A stretch of DNA of 57,030 nt from Xanthomonas hortorum pv. cynarae (GCF_002939985.1 NZ_MDFM01000025.1:20748-77777); one strand, 5' to 3'; positions 9,352-18,593 are shown, counted from the first letter of the stretch. Program-made: numbers and translations. Notes: a model not told the origin generated them from the letters alone.

Positions 9352-10266
9352 ATGGCTGACGAAGCCTCTCGCCAACAGGTTCTGGATGGCTACCGCATCG
9401 TAGACAGCCTGCCCGAGGACACCTATCAAGACGTCGTGCAGGTGGCGGCTTCGTTGTGCGGCACGCCGATCGCACTGATGTCGCTGGTCGACCGCGACCG
9501 CCAGTGGTTCAAGGCCCAACTGGGTCTGGGCATGCAGCAGACCGATCGCAGCCAGGCAGTGTGCGATCACGCCATCCGTAGCCCCGAGCACCTGATGGAA
9601 GTGCACGACCTGACCAAGGACACGCGTTTTGCCGATGTGTCGGTGGTCACCGGCGAAACCGGTGCGCGGTTCTACGCCGGCATGCCGCTGGTCACCTCCG
9701 ACGGCGTGGCATTGGGCACCGTCTGCGTGCTCGACACCGAGCCGCGCACGCTCACCGAGATTCAACGCACCGGCCTGCAGGCCTTGGCGCGCGTCACCAT
9801 GCGCCTGCTGGACGAGCGCAAGCGCGAATTGCAGCTCGAGCGCGAGGCGATTTTGCAGCCGGTGGCGCAGGTTGCCATCCAGGCCAACGCCGAGACCGGC
9901 TACTACCTGGTCATTCTGGAAGTGCAGGAGCTGGCAGCGCTGGTCGAAAAACAGAGCGAACGGCTGCTGGGCCGCGCCTTGCAACAACTCGATCAGGCCC
10001 TGGCCGCGCATGTACAAGCCAGCGGGGACAGCGTAGACCGCGTCACCGAAAGCGCGGAGTTCATCGCCGTGCTGCGCGGCCCCGATGCCGAACAGAAGCT
10101 GCAGGGCCTGCGTGACATCGCCCAGCAACAACACGCGCTCGGGCTCACCGTGCTGATCGGCGAGGCGCAGGCAACCCGTGGCGATGAACCGATCGGCCAG
10201 GTATTCCTGCGTGCGGAAGTGGCGCTGAGTATCGAAAAAGACCGCTATCGGCAGAGTCTGGCGTAG
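9352..10266 (+). CDS. Stand-alone GAF-domain protein
   Basis: About 304 residues. A GAF domain spans about residues 15-155 (SLCGTPIALMSLVDRDRQWF, then QAVCDHAIRSPEHLMEVHDL and GVALGTVCVLD), closely parallel to the GAF of the diguanylate cyclase at 3172-5769. It is followed by a helical C-terminal region (about 160-304) that I do not recognise. No GGDEF, kinase or HTH domain follows, so its output is unknown; it may act as a partner in trans. I chose ATG 9352, which has an AAAGAAA run just before it; ATGs at 9337 and 9346 are in frame too. The long open frame upstream to 9037 is not supported. Confidence 0.75.
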   Translation: MADEASRQQVLDGYRIVDSLPEDTYQDVVQVAASLCGTPIALMSLVDRDRQWFKAQLGLGMQQTDRSQAVCDHAIRSPEHLMEVHDLTKDTRFADVSVVTGETGARFYAGMPLVTSDGVALGTVCVLDTEPRTLTEIQRTGLQALARVTMRLLDERKRELQLEREAILQPVAQVAIQANAETGYYLVILEVQELAALVEKQSERLLGRALQQLDQALAAHVQASGDSVDRVTESAEFIAVLRGPDAEQKLQGLRDIAQQQHALGLTVLIGEAQATRGDEPIGQVFLRAEVALSIEKDRYRQSLA

Positions 10267-10326
10267 GGCGACTCAGATAAGAGTACGGCTCAGTAAAAGT
10301 ATTGCGTGGACAGACTCATAGCCTGC

Positions 10327-10392
10327 TGTAGCGCTCGGATTGGCCCTATGTAGCGCTGGGATTGGCGTTATGTAGAGCTCGGATTGGGCTGT
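10327..10392. repeat. Three tandem 22-bp repeats
   Basis: Units at 10327-10348, 10349-10370 and 10371-10392, all of the form TGTAGMGCTSGGATTGGSSYT. They lie in the repeat-rich gap 10267-11202, which contains no gene I can support. Confidence 0.8.
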
Positions 10393-10437
10393 TGTGAGGC
10401 GGGCGTCGCCGTGATTCGACTCCTGACGGCCATACGC

Positions 10438-10499
10438 GGCTGGGCGGCTGGGCGGCTGGGCGGCTGGGCTGGGCTGGGCTGGGCTGGGCTGGGCTGGGC
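10438..10499. repeat. G-rich microsatellite: four GGCTGGGC then six TGGGC units
   Basis: Four perfect octamers GGCTGGGC (10438-10469) pass directly into six perfect pentamers TGGGC (10470-10499). The run of GGG triplets could form a G-quadruplex. Copy-number change by slippage is expected. No gene overlaps it. Confidence 0.9.
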
Positions 10500-10540
10500 A
10501 GTTGGGCGCATGCAGGCATAAGGGCAAGAGCGGCTGGTCC

Positions 10541-10592
10541 CTTCTCCCATCGGGAGAAGGTGGCGCGCAGCGCCGGATGAGGGTGCGGTTGC
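10541..10592 (-). repeat. Single inverted copy of the hairpin repeat seen at 2922-3164
   Basis: CCCTTCTCCCATCGGGAGAA is followed by GGATGAGGGTGCGG. Read on the minus strand this is the CCCTCATCCG..CTTCTCCC..GGGAGAAGGG part of the 81-bp unit at 2922-3164, with a diverged middle. Confidence 0.75.
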
Positions 10593-10727
10593 CAAGCGAT
10601 CGTGCGGCGCCTGGTGTGCAAGCTCCTGCAAACCCTGGCTGGCTCCAACCAAAACACATCACTCACTCGTCGGTTTAGAGCGGCTGGAAGGTGATTGAAC
10701 GGTGTGGATGCGTCGGTTTCTAGAGCG

Positions 10728-11080
10728 GATGATCTGCGGCTTGGCTGCAAGGCCCTTGCCCGCCCACCGTCGCGGGACACGCCGCAAGTACGTCCGTGTA
10801 GGCTCTTACGCGGCATCCATGCCGCGTAAGGTCCCGCGACGGTGGGCGGGCAAGGACCAGTCAAGAATGTCGGTGTGCATGATTGCGAGCAGTGCATTAG
10901 TGCGTTGTTCGGACAACGTTGCGTCCGAAAATCTTCTCATCGCAAGCCGAGCAACTGGCAGGTTTATATCCAGCAACCGACCAACTTCCTGGTGCGGTGT
11001 CCTCACCGATCGCGGGACCGTGTGGCGGCATGGATGCCGCCACCGACACTGCGTGTCCCGCAAGCGGTGCGGACACTGCG
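10728..11080 (+). repeat. Composite palindromic repeat, copy B (full)
   Basis: Part 1 (about 10730-10858) runs GATCTGCGGCTTGGCTGCAA, an outer arm GCCCTTGCCCGCCCACCGTC, the inner palindrome TTACGCGGCATCCATGCCGC, and the returning arm GACGGTGGGCGGGCAAGG. After a link containing GTCGGTGTGCATG comes part 2 (about 10990-11075) around TGGCGGCATGGATGCCGCCA, with GCGGTGTCC and GCGGACACTGC at its borders. It has the same order and spacing class as copy A. Confidence 0.75.
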
Positions 11081-11202
11081 AACTCGACCTGCTCGTCCTC
11101 ACGCATCAACGGTGCGCGTGTGGCCGACACGCTGCCGCTACTGATACAGCATCAGAGAGGTTCTGTTAGCCGCTCTTGGTCAGCTGCACACTAACCAACC
11201 CG

Positions 11203-12222
11203 TCACCCAGTCGCACACTGCTTCAACTGGCGATCGGCGTACCACAGCGCGCGGCGGGCCAGATCGTAGGCGCTGTCGGCCTGGCGCGGCAGCATTTGCG
11301 CGGCCATTACCGGGTCGGCGCCGTTGTTCAAGGCGTGCTCGGCGCGCTCAAGATCGCCCAGATGCGTGCGCACCGGCGACAACAGCGTCTTGCGTTTTGA
11401 CGCGTCGCAACGCGCACTGCGTTGCTCCAGCGCCGCCAGCGCCTCACGGATGCGGCGGCTGGCTTCGCCCTTGAGATCGGGCGGTGTCTCGTGCGCGATC
11501 GGTGCGGCCTTGTAGGCATCGCCGGTCGCTTCGCTGCCCATCTCGGCCTGATTGCCGGCCAATGCGGGGTTGAAGCGCACATCCGGCGGCGGTCGCGCCT
11601 TGGCCACCTGCGTCTGCGGCCCGTTGAGCATGTCGTTGAATTTTTTCATGCCGCGATTCATTTCCTGCATCGCCACATCGCCGAGCGTGCCGTCGCTCTT
11701 CCAGTCCTTGGCGAAGCGGGTGTCCTGGTATTGCACCGGGTTGACCCGCTCCATGACATTGCGCGCCTTGGCCTGCGCACGCTCATCGCTCATGCCCGGC
11801 GGCACGGCGGCACCGTTTTGCGCCATCGGATCTATTTGCGCCGTTTGCGGCATGCGCAGACGGCCTTCGCGGGTATAGAGCTGGGCCGCCATCGATTCGT
11901 TGGCAGGCGCGTTGGCGGCGGCCACCTGGCGCTGCGGTGGTGGGGTCCGTGTCGGCGGCGGCGCACTGCGGGCGGCCGATGTCGATGCGGCGGCAGGCGC
12001 AGCGCGCGGTGTGCGCTCACGTGGTTGCGGCGGCTCCACCGGTGCCGGCAGCATCAACTGCGGGCGCGGCACGAAATACACCTGCAAACTGTCGTCGTGT
12101 CGCAGGGTTTCGCGCGGCGGCGGCATATACAGCAACAGACAGGCAAGAAAGAACAGCATGGCGCCCGTGCATGCGACTGCGGCGACATGCGGGACAAGCG
12201 TTTCCTTCCTGCGGGTAGTCAC
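11203..12222 (-). CDS. Proline-rich, membrane-anchored protein of unknown function
   Basis: A short cytosolic N-terminus is followed by one membrane segment (AMLFFLACLLLYMPPP). A Pro/Ala-rich linker then resembles the periplasm-spanning part of TonB-like proteins, and a soluble C-terminal domain of about 220 residues has charged helices (GNQAEMGSEATGDAY, REALAALEQRSARCDASKRK) and ends LKQCATG. I do not recognise the C-terminal domain. The start is uncertain: GTG 12222 places the membrane segment near the N-terminus, whereas a TTG at 12288 would add 22 residues. There is no clear Shine-Dalgarno at either. Convergent neighbours are absent; the next gene upstream is the DNA glycosylase on the same strand. 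Confidence 0.65.
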   Translation of the reverse strand: MTTRRKETLVPHVAAVACTGAMLFFLACLLLYMPPPRETLRHDDSLQVYFVPRPQLMLPAPVEPPQPRERTPRAAPAAASTSAARSAPPPTRTPPPQRQVAAANAPANESMAAQLYTREGRLRMPQTAQIDPMAQNGAAVPPGMSDERAQAKARNVMERVNPVQYQDTRFAKDWKSDGTLGDVAMQEMNRGMKKFNDMLNGPQTQVAKARPPPDVRFNPALAGNQAEMGSEATGDAYKAAPIAHETPPDLKGEASRRIREALAALEQRSARCDASKRKTLLSPVRTHLGDLERAEHALNNGADPVMAAQMLPRQADSAYDLARRALWYADRQLKQCATG

Positions 12223-12372
12223 AATGCGGGAGACCGATGAGATGAGAGATGCGCACGCCACACCGTGAACCCGGTGCAGGACGCGCAAATCTAGCGGGCG
12301 CGGCGCCTGCGCGCGTTTGAAATTCGTTGTCTGGGCAGAAAGAGCCAGCCGCCATTCACGTTGAGCGCATCG

Positions 12373-13125
12373 TCACACATCCTCGCCCGGGTAAAGCCGT
12401 TGGCAGACTTCGCAGAAAAACGCACGCCGCCCGGCCTTGCCCAGGTGCTTGCGATACTGCAGCGGGGCGCCATCGCGCGGGCAGCTGGTTTTGGTATGCA
12501 CCTGGTAATTCTTTTTCAGCACGAAGGCCTTTTTCCAGGTGTAGAAATCGAAACTGTAGTCGCGCGCCTGGGTGACCAGCTCGCCAAGTTTACGCGCTGG
12601 CAACGCGCCCACTGCGCTCTCCGGATGCACCCGGATGCGGTGCAGCACCTCGTTCTTGATGATGTTGCCGACGCCGGCAAAGATGCTCTGATCCAGCAAT
12701 GCATCGGCGGCAAGCATGGATGGCGCGGCACGCAACTTGCGCCGCGCCTGTGCGCCATCCCACAGCGGATGCATGACATCCGCCGTCCAGTCGTACACCT
12801 CGTCCAAGGGGCGATCGATAAACTGCACCGAGCAGGCGTAGAAGTTCAGCCGCTGGCCCTTGGAAAATTCCAGACGCAAACGCGGCACCGCATTGGGCTT
12901 GTCTTCGTCGATGCGATAACTGCCGAACAACAGAAAATGGATGCGCACGCTGAACTGCGCGCACTCGATCAAAAAATGCTTGCCCCAGCTGCGTAATGCC
13001 AGCACTTTCTGTTGATCCAGGCGCGCGATGTCCTGCTTGCTCTTGCCGGAGACACGCAGGATCTTGCGACCGACAAAGGCCTCGGTTTGTTCGCGCAGGA
13101 TGACAAGGGACGGGCCTTCTGGCAT
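12373..13125 (-). CDS. Nei/Fpg-type DNA glycosylase/AP lyase
   Basis: 250 residues. The protein begins MPEGP, in which, after Met removal, the N-terminal Pro is the catalytic nucleophile and the following Glu the proton donor of Fpg/Nei glycosylases. The helix-two-turns-helix region is seen as FAGVGNIIKNEVLHRIRVHP. The C-terminal finger reads TSCPRDGAPL then FFCEVCQRLY: the second pair is CxxC, but in the first pair the second Cys is Asp, so zinc binding is altered or absent. It should excise oxidised bases and nick the strand; whether it is closer to Nei or Fpg I cannot settle. Start at ATG 13125, chosen because MPEGP must be N-terminal. It is divergent from the DUF72 gene 107 bases away. 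Confidence 0.85.
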   Translation of the reverse strand: MPEGPSLVILREQTEAFVGRKILRVSGKSKQDIARLDQQKVLALRSWGKHFLIECAQFSVRIHFLLFGSYRIDEDKPNAVPRLRLEFSKGQRLNFYACSVQFIDRPLDEVYDWTADVMHPLWDGAQARRKLRAAPSMLAADALLDQSIFAGVGNIIKNEVLHRIRVHPESAVGALPARKLGELVTQARDYSFDFYTWKKAFVLKKNYQVHTKTSCPRDGAPLQYRKHLGKAGRRAFFCEVCQRLYPGEDV

Positions 13126-13232
13126 GCGCCCAGTATCGAAGTCGCGGGTGAGTCGGCCGTGATCGCACTGCACACGCAATGCTGACGCGCGCGCATGCAT
13201 AGAGTGCTGCCCGATCGCATCGCTCCCCCGTC

Positions 13233-14009
13233 ATGTCGTCTCGTTCGTCCATCGCCGTGCCGCGTGTGCGCTGTGGCTGTGCAGGCTGGTCGATTCCGGC
13301 CGCCGACCGCGCGGCGTTTGGCGACGGCGCCAGCGTGTTGCAGCGTTACGCCACGCGTTTTGATGCGGTGGAAATCAACTCCTCGTTCCATCGCCCGCAC
13401 CGCGCCGGCACTTATGCGCGCTGGGCCGACAGCGTGCCGGAGGATTTCCGTTTTTCGGTCAAGCTGCCGCGCAGCATCAGCCACGACGCGCGCCTGCATG
13501 CGGCCGGTCCGTTGCTGGATGCGTTTCTGGCCCAGGCCGGCGCGCTGGGCACGCGACTGGGCTGCCTGCTGCTGCAGTTGCCGCCCAGCGCCGCCTTCGA
13601 TGCGCGCGTGGCAGCCAGCTTTTTCGCGATGCTGCGGCGGCGCTGGGATGGCGGCGTGGTGTGCGAGCCTCGCCACGCCAGCTGGTTTCTGCCGCAGGCA
13701 CAGGCGCTGCTGACGCGCCACCGCATCGCACGCTGCGCCGCCGACCCGTCGCCGGTTCCCGAAGCCGCCACACCAAGCCCTACCGCCGGGCCGTACTACT
13801 GGCGCTGGCATGGCGCACAGCGCATTTACTACAGCAGCTACGACGACAACGCGCTGCAGGCATTGGCCGACGCGATGCGTCATACCCCGCACGACGGCAC
13901 GCATCCGCAGGCCGAACGCTGGGTGATCTTCGACAACACTGCCGCCGGGCTGGCGGTGCCCAACGCATTGCGGCTGCAACGCTTGCTTGGAACCGAACGC
14001 AAGCGCTAG
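13233..14009 (+). CDS. DUF72 (YecE-like) protein
   Basis: 258 residues, cytosolic. The DUF72 TIM-barrel-like fold is recognisable from CGCAGWSIPAADR at the N-terminus, FDAVEINSSFHRPHRAGTYA, DFRFSVKLPRSISHD, and the C-terminal RWVIFDNTAAGLAVPNAL. The biochemical role of the family is not established. It is divergent from the DNA glycosylase gene, a pairing that hints at a repair-related role but proves nothing. Confidence 0.88.
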   Translation: MSSRSSIAVPRVRCGCAGWSIPAADRAAFGDGASVLQRYATRFDAVEINSSFHRPHRAGTYARWADSVPEDFRFSVKLPRSISHDARLHAAGPLLDAFLAQAGALGTRLGCLLLQLPPSAAFDARVAASFFAMLRRRWDGGVVCEPRHASWFLPQAQALLTRHRIARCAADPSPVPEAATPSPTAGPYYWRWHGAQRIYYSSYDDNALQALADAMRHTPHDGTHPQAERWVIFDNTAAGLAVPNALRLQRLLGTERKR

Positions 14010-14572
14010 TGCCTGTTGATGAAGCGTGTGAGACCACGTTCCACCTGCGGGCGGCGGCGCGTCCAACAACACGCCCGGTCAACCGAATCAACGCAAGCGG
14101 TGGTCCGGATTGCCATCCACCCGCGGATGCAGCGGATTAGAGCGGCTATCAAAACCAATACGTAGCCGCCAGGCGGGCGCGGCCGGTGCCCGGGGCATGT
14201 ACCACTCGTACACTCCATTTCCCCCGCGCCGCCCGCACCTACCTGGCGACTGCTCATGACGTTTTGTCAGCCACTCTCAATCGCCCGCCGCGCAACCCGG
14301 CCACCGCTCGCAATCGCAGCTCAGCCCGCTACGGCTGGTGCGCATCTTGCAGTGAACAGACTGACTACGCCGAACCGCACCTGCTCAAGCTGCCTCAATT
14401 CGCGCCGATAGGCCTGAATTGGCGCAACAACCTGCGACACCGCGCCGGATCATCTTGCTGAATCTTGTCGTCTCCGTGCGAAGCCTGTCGGCCCGCCGAC
14501 ACCATCGTCCGGTCCCGCCCGCCACTTCGGTCGTTTACCATGCCTTACGCCACTGCCCGTTCTGGAGATGCC
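14010..14572. other. Intergenic stretch, nothing recognised
   Basis: 563 bases before trehalase. Short open frames on both strands show no domain-like content. I see no strong hairpin, repeat or RNA gene. It presumably holds the trehalase promoter. Confidence 0.5.
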
Positions 14573-16246
14573 ATGAGTTCTGCCGCGCCCCCGTGCTGCA
14601 CGTCGCTGCTTGGCCTGTCGCTGAGCATGTTCGTTGCGCCGTGCACACTGACTGCCGCGCCGATGGACACTCCGGTCGTCAATGCCCCGGCGGCCACACC
14701 GCCCACGCCCGACCTGGCCTATCCGGAACTGTTCCAGGCGGTGCAGCGCGGCGAGCTGTTCGACGACCAGAAGCATTTCGTCGACTTTCTGCCGCTGCGC
14801 GACCCGGCACTGATCAACGCCGACTATCTGGCGCAGCACGATCACCCCGGTTTCGACCTGCGCAAATTCGTGGACGCCAATTTCGAAGAGTCGCCGCCGG
14901 TGCAGACCGACGCGATCCGCCAGGACACTGCGCTGCGCGAACACATCGACGACCTGTGGCCCAAGCTGGTGCGCAGCCAGACCCACGTGCCGCCGTACAG
15001 CAGCCTGCTGGCGCTGCCGCATCCGTACGTGGTGCCCGGCGGGCGCTTCCGCGAGGTGTATTACTGGGATTCCTACTTCACCATGCTCGGCCTGGTGAAG
15101 AGCGGCGAGACCACGCTCAGCCGCCAGATGCTGGACAACTTCGCCTACCTGATCGACACCTACGGGCACATCCCCAACGGCAATCGCAGCTACTACCTGA
15201 GCCGCTCGCAGCCGCCGTTCTTCTCCTACATGGTGGAACTGCAGGCCGGCGTGGAAGGCGAGGCGGTGTATCAGCGCTACCTGCCGCAGCTGCAGAAGGA
15301 ATACGCCTACTGGATGCAGGGCAGCGAGGATCTGCAGCCCGGCCAGGCCGCCCGCCACGTGGTGCGCCTGGCCGACGGCAGCCTGCTCAACCGCTACTGG
15401 GACGAGCGCGACACCCCGCGCCCGGAAGCCTGGCTGCACGACACCCGCACCGCCGCCGAAGCGAGCGACCGCCCTGCCGCCGAGGTCTACCGCGACCTGC
15501 GCGCCGGTGCCGAAAGCGGCTGGGACTACACCAGCCGCTGGCTGGCCGATGGCCAGAACCTGCGCACCATCCGCACCACCGCCATCATCCCGATCGATCT
15601 GAACAGCCTGCTGTATCACCTGGAGCGCACCCTGGCCCAGGCCTGCGCGCAGCCGGGTGCCGAGTGCACGCAGGACTACGCGGCGCTGGCACTGCAACGC
15701 AAGCAGGCCATCGATGCGCATCTGTGGAACAAGGCCGGCTATTACGCCGACTACGACTGGCAGACGCGCAAGCTGAGCGACCAGGTCACTGCGGCGGCGC
15801 TGTATCCGCTGTTTGCCGGCCTGTCGTCGGACGACCACGCCAAGCGCACCGCCAGCAGCGTGCGTGCGCGTCTGCTGCGTCCCGGCGGCCTGGCCACCAC
15901 CGCAGTGAAGACCGGCCAGCAATGGGACGAGCCCAATGGCTGGGCGCCGCTGCAATGGGTGGCGGTGGACGGCCTGCGCCGTTACGGCGAAGACGCGCTG
16001 GCACGCACCATCGGCGAGCGCTTTCTCACCCAGGTGCAGGCGCTGTTCGCGCGCGAGCACAAGCTGGTCGAAAAATACGGTCTGGAAGCCGATGCAGCCG
16101 GCGGCGGCGGTGGCGAATACGCGCTGCAGGACGGCTTCGGCTGGACCAACGGCGTCACCTTGATGCTGTTGAATCTATACCCGGACACAGCGACCAAGGC
16201 GGCGCCGGCCAAACGCGCGCGCAAGCCCGAAGCGGCGACGCGCTGA
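14573..16246 (+). CDS. treA: Periplasmic trehalase
   Basis: 557 residues, family GH37, splitting alpha,alpha-trehalose to two glucose in the periplasm. The N-terminus has an export signal (hydrophobic run SLLGLSLSMFVAP, cleaved near LTAAP). Trehalase signature 1 is present as PGGRFREVYYWDSYF at about residues 154-168, and signature 2 as QWDEPNGWAPLQW at about 450. A Gly-rich segment AAGGGGGEYALQDGFGWTNG near the C-terminus is also typical. ATG 14573 has GGAG 6 bases upstream; the open frame before it is not used. It ends with a short basic tail. It stands alone, convergent with the arabinanase gene. Trehalose use or osmotic adaptation in planta is the expected role. Confidence 0.95.
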   Translation: MSSAAPPCCTSLLGLSLSMFVAPCTLTAAPMDTPVVNAPAATPPTPDLAYPELFQAVQRGELFDDQKHFVDFLPLRDPALINADYLAQHDHPGFDLRKFVDANFEESPPVQTDAIRQDTALREHIDDLWPKLVRSQTHVPPYSSLLALPHPYVVPGGRFREVYYWDSYFTMLGLVKSGETTLSRQMLDNFAYLIDTYGHIPNGNRSYYLSRSQPPFFSYMVELQAGVEGEAVYQRYLPQLQKEYAYWMQGSEDLQPGQAARHVVRLADGSLLNRYWDERDTPRPEAWLHDTRTAAEASDRPAAEVYRDLRAGAESGWDYTSRWLADGQNLRTIRTTAIIPIDLNSLLYHLERTLAQACAQPGAECTQDYAALALQRKQAIDAHLWNKAGYYADYDWQTRKLSDQVTAAALYPLFAGLSSDDHAKRTASSVRARLLRPGGLATTAVKTGQQWDEPNGWAPLQWVAVDGLRRYGEDALARTIGERFLTQVQALFAREHKLVEKYGLEADAAGGGGGEYALQDGFGWTNGVTLMLLNLYPDTATKAAPAKRARKPEAATR

Positions 16247-16393
16247 GGGTGCAATCGTTGATCCCGGGCATTGCTCGGCCTCGCTGGCGGCATCGCATTT
16301 CCGGCTGTCGGCAGCGCTGGCAGATCACTGCAACAGGCATCGCCTGATCGTTGCGTCATTGCAGAGCCCACCCGCGCGCTGCAGTGATCGCTG

Positions 16394-17398
16394 CTACTGC
16401 ACCACCGGCCACGCACTGCCGTCGTAACTCAGCCGATTGATGCCCAGACGCGCATCGCCGCGATCGTCGTAGTAGTGGTAGACCAGAATGTCGCCATCGC
16501 CATCGCGAAACACCGATTGCCCGCCCGGCCCATGCATGCTGCCCAACCCGGACTGGATCACCGTGCCGCCACCGTTGCGCATGTCCACACCGGCGCGATC
16601 CAGATATGGCCCGGTCACCGAGCGCGCACGCCCCACTGCAATCTTGTAGGTGCTGCTGGCGCCCTTGCAGCAGGCATCGAACGACACGAACAGGTAGTAC
16701 CAGCCATTGGCCTGCTGGATGAAAGGCGCCTCCACCGCACCCGGATACGGCCGGCTCGCCAGGCTGTAACGCGCCGTATTGCTGGACAGCTGCTTGCCGT
16801 TGCCGGGATCGAGCTGGATCAGCTTGATCCCCGACCAGAACGAACCGAACGCCAACCACCATTTGCCGCCGCCATCCACCACCAGATTGCCGTCGATGGC
16901 GTTGTAGTCGTCGCTGCTCTTTGACGTGTAGACAATGCCTTGATCCTTCCATGATCCAGGCTTGCCGGTGCTGCTGCTGGCAAAGCCAATCGCCGAGGTG
17001 TTGGTGGCGAATTTGGACGCGGTGTAATACATCAGGTACTTGCCGCCGTGGAAGGACACATCCGGCGCCCACACCTGATTGTCTGCGTTGTAGTTGCGCA
17101 CCCAACTCGGTGTGGTGCTGAAGATCGCACCCGCATTGCTGAATCTGGTCCGGTCGGTACTGGTGACCACGCCGGTGGTGGCATAGATGTAGTAACGCCC
17201 ATCGCCGAGCTTGAGCATCGAAGGATCGTGCACGATGGTGTCGCCGGTCACCACGCCCGGTCCCACTGCCGCTTGCGCGGGTGCGCTGTGCACGCCAATT
17301 ACACTGGCGACGATGGCAAGCAGCGATGCGATCGCGCCACCGCGCAGCGACATTCCGGACCAGCTCCCTTCCACTCGATTGCCACGAACAACGCGCAT
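16394..17398 (-). CDS. Secreted GH43 arabinan endo-1,5-alpha-L-arabinosidase-like enzyme
   Basis: 334 residues with a signal peptide (SLRGGAIASLLAIVASVIGV, cleaved near PAQA). The five-bladed GH43 fold shows the expected acidic residues: Asp in TIVHDPSMLKL (general base), Asp in DDYNAIDGNLVVD, and Glu in YPGAVEAPFIQQ (general acid). NADNQVWAPDVSFHGGKY is a typical arabinanase blade. It should cut the arabinan side chains of plant cell-wall pectin. ATG 17398 has AAGGGG 7 bases upstream; ATG 17353, preceded by AAGGGAG, is an alternative and would also leave a complete signal peptide. It is a stand-alone gene. Confidence 0.9.
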   Translation of the reverse strand: MRVVRGNRVEGSWSGMSLRGGAIASLLAIVASVIGVHSAPAQAAVGPGVVTGDTIVHDPSMLKLGDGRYYIYATTGVVTSTDRTRFSNAGAIFSTTPSWVRNYNADNQVWAPDVSFHGGKYLMYYTASKFATNTSAIGFASSSTGKPGSWKDQGIVYTSKSSDDYNAIDGNLVVDGGGKWWLAFGSFWSGIKLIQLDPGNGKQLSSNTARYSLASRPYPGAVEAPFIQQANGWYYLFVSFDACCKGASSTYKIAVGRARSVTGPYLDRAGVDMRNGGGTVIQSGLGSMHGPGGQSVFRDGDGDILVYHYYDDRGDARLGINRLSYDGSAWPVVQ

Positions 17399-17645
17399 CG
17401 GCCAACCCCTTGAACAACGTAAAGACGTTATCTGTAGGAGCAATCTAGCCCGGCAGCAGTGTCGTGAATCCGACGCTGATCTCAGAAGCATTGCGCAGGC
17501 CGAGCAGTTGTTTTATTTGCGACGCGCCTTCGTGCCGATCGGCGCGCCATCTCTGCAGACGCAAAGTGGCTCGCACATCAGCACGCTTCGAAGACACCGG
17601 CCCGCCGCGTATCATGCGCACTCTTTCACGCACAGGGATGGACCC

Positions 17646-18341
17646 ATGGCCGTACGCACGCTCAACGAATTTCTCGCCCATTCCAAGGAAAAGGACGTCA
17701 GCCCCGATCCGTTCGAACTGGAAAACCCGCACCTGCTGGAAGTGCGCCTCAACGGCATGGTGTGGTCCAAGGCCGGCGCCATGGTCGCGCGCACCGGCAA
17801 CGTCAAGTTCACCCGCGAGGGATTGCTGGAACAGGGTCTGGGCAACCTGCTGAAAAAGGCGGTCAGCGGCGAAGGCATGCAGCTGATGAAGGCCGAAGGC
17901 CAGGGCCGGGTGTATCTGGCCGACCTCGGCAAGCTGGTGACGCTGCTGCGTTTGAATGGCGAGGCGATCTTCGTCAACGGCAATGACGTGCTGGCGTTCG
18001 AATCCGGTGTCGAGCACAAGATCACCATGATGCGCAAAGTGGCCGGCATGCTGTCCGGTGGCCTGTTCAACGTGCGCCTGAGCGGCCACGGCATCGTGGC
18101 GATCACCTCGCACTACGAGCCACTGACCCTGCCGGTCACCGCTGGCAGCGGCCCGGTGTTCACCGACCCCAACGCCACCGTGGCCTGGTCGGGCACGCTG
18201 ACCCCGGAGCTGGTCACCGACGTGTCGATCGGCACCCTGTTCGGCCGCGGCTCGGGCGAAAGCCTGCAAATGCGCTTCGCCGGCGAAGGCTGGGTGGTGG
18301 TGCAGCCGTATGAAGAAGCCAGCTTCCAGGCCAAGGGCTGA
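17646..18341 (+). CDS. AIM24 family protein
   Basis: 231 residues. The beta-rich AIM24/TIGR00266 fold is seen in the repeated strands LLEVRLNGMVWSKAGAMVAR, GRVYLADLGKLVTLLRLNGE and NVRLSGHGIVAITS. It has no signal peptide or membrane segment. The bacterial members have no established biochemical function; the name comes from a yeast mitochondrial relative. ATG 17646 follows GGGATGGACCC; the open frame extending upstream overlaps the arabinanase promoter region and is rejected. Two REP elements follow its stop codon. Confidence 0.88.
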   Translation: MAVRTLNEFLAHSKEKDVSPDPFELENPHLLEVRLNGMVWSKAGAMVARTGNVKFTREGLLEQGLGNLLKKAVSGEGMQLMKAEGQGRVYLADLGKLVTLLRLNGEAIFVNGNDVLAFESGVEHKITMMRKVAGMLSGGLFNVRLSGHGIVAITSHYEPLTLPVTAGSGPVFTDPNATVAWSGTLTPELVTDVSIGTLFGRGSGESLQMRFAGEGWVVVQPYEEASFQAKG

Positions 18342-18354
18342 TCCAGGCCGTCCT

Positions 18355-18420
18355 GTAGGAGCGCCCCTGGGCGCGAGGGCCTTACCGGTAACCCCGCATC
18401 GCGCCCTGGTGCGCTCCTAC
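18355..18420. repeat. REP-type element (GTAGGAGCGC ... GCGCTCCTAC)
   Basis: A 66-base imperfect palindrome with terminal GTAGGAGCGC and GCGCTCCTAC and an inner GGGCGCGAGGGC / GCATCGCGCCC pairing. It begins with GTAG, as in the REPs associated with RAYT transposases. The second copy at 18528-18593 is nearly identical and in the same orientation. Confidence 0.85.
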
Positions 18421-18527
18421 GATTTTCCTGCATTCTGTCGCGAGCTGCACAGCTACCGAGCTGCCCTAGCTTGGCATTGCGTAGTCACGCAACTGTAGGC
18501 AACAGATGATTGCCCTGACGGCACCTC

Positions 18528-18593
18528 GTAGGAGCGCCCCTGGGCGCGAGGGCCTTCCCGGTAACGCCGCATCGCGCCCAGGGGCGCTCCTAC
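18528..18593. repeat. REP-type element, second copy
   Basis: It has the same ends and almost the same interior as the element at 18355-18420, 108 bases further on. Both lie in the gap between convergent AIM24 and CorA genes, a typical REP location, and may act as bidirectional transcript ends. Confidence 0.85.

Noticed and set aside
17211..17645. Upstream extension of the AIM24 frame
   Set aside because: It overlaps the arabinanase start and is not conserved-looking; ATG 17646 fits the family.
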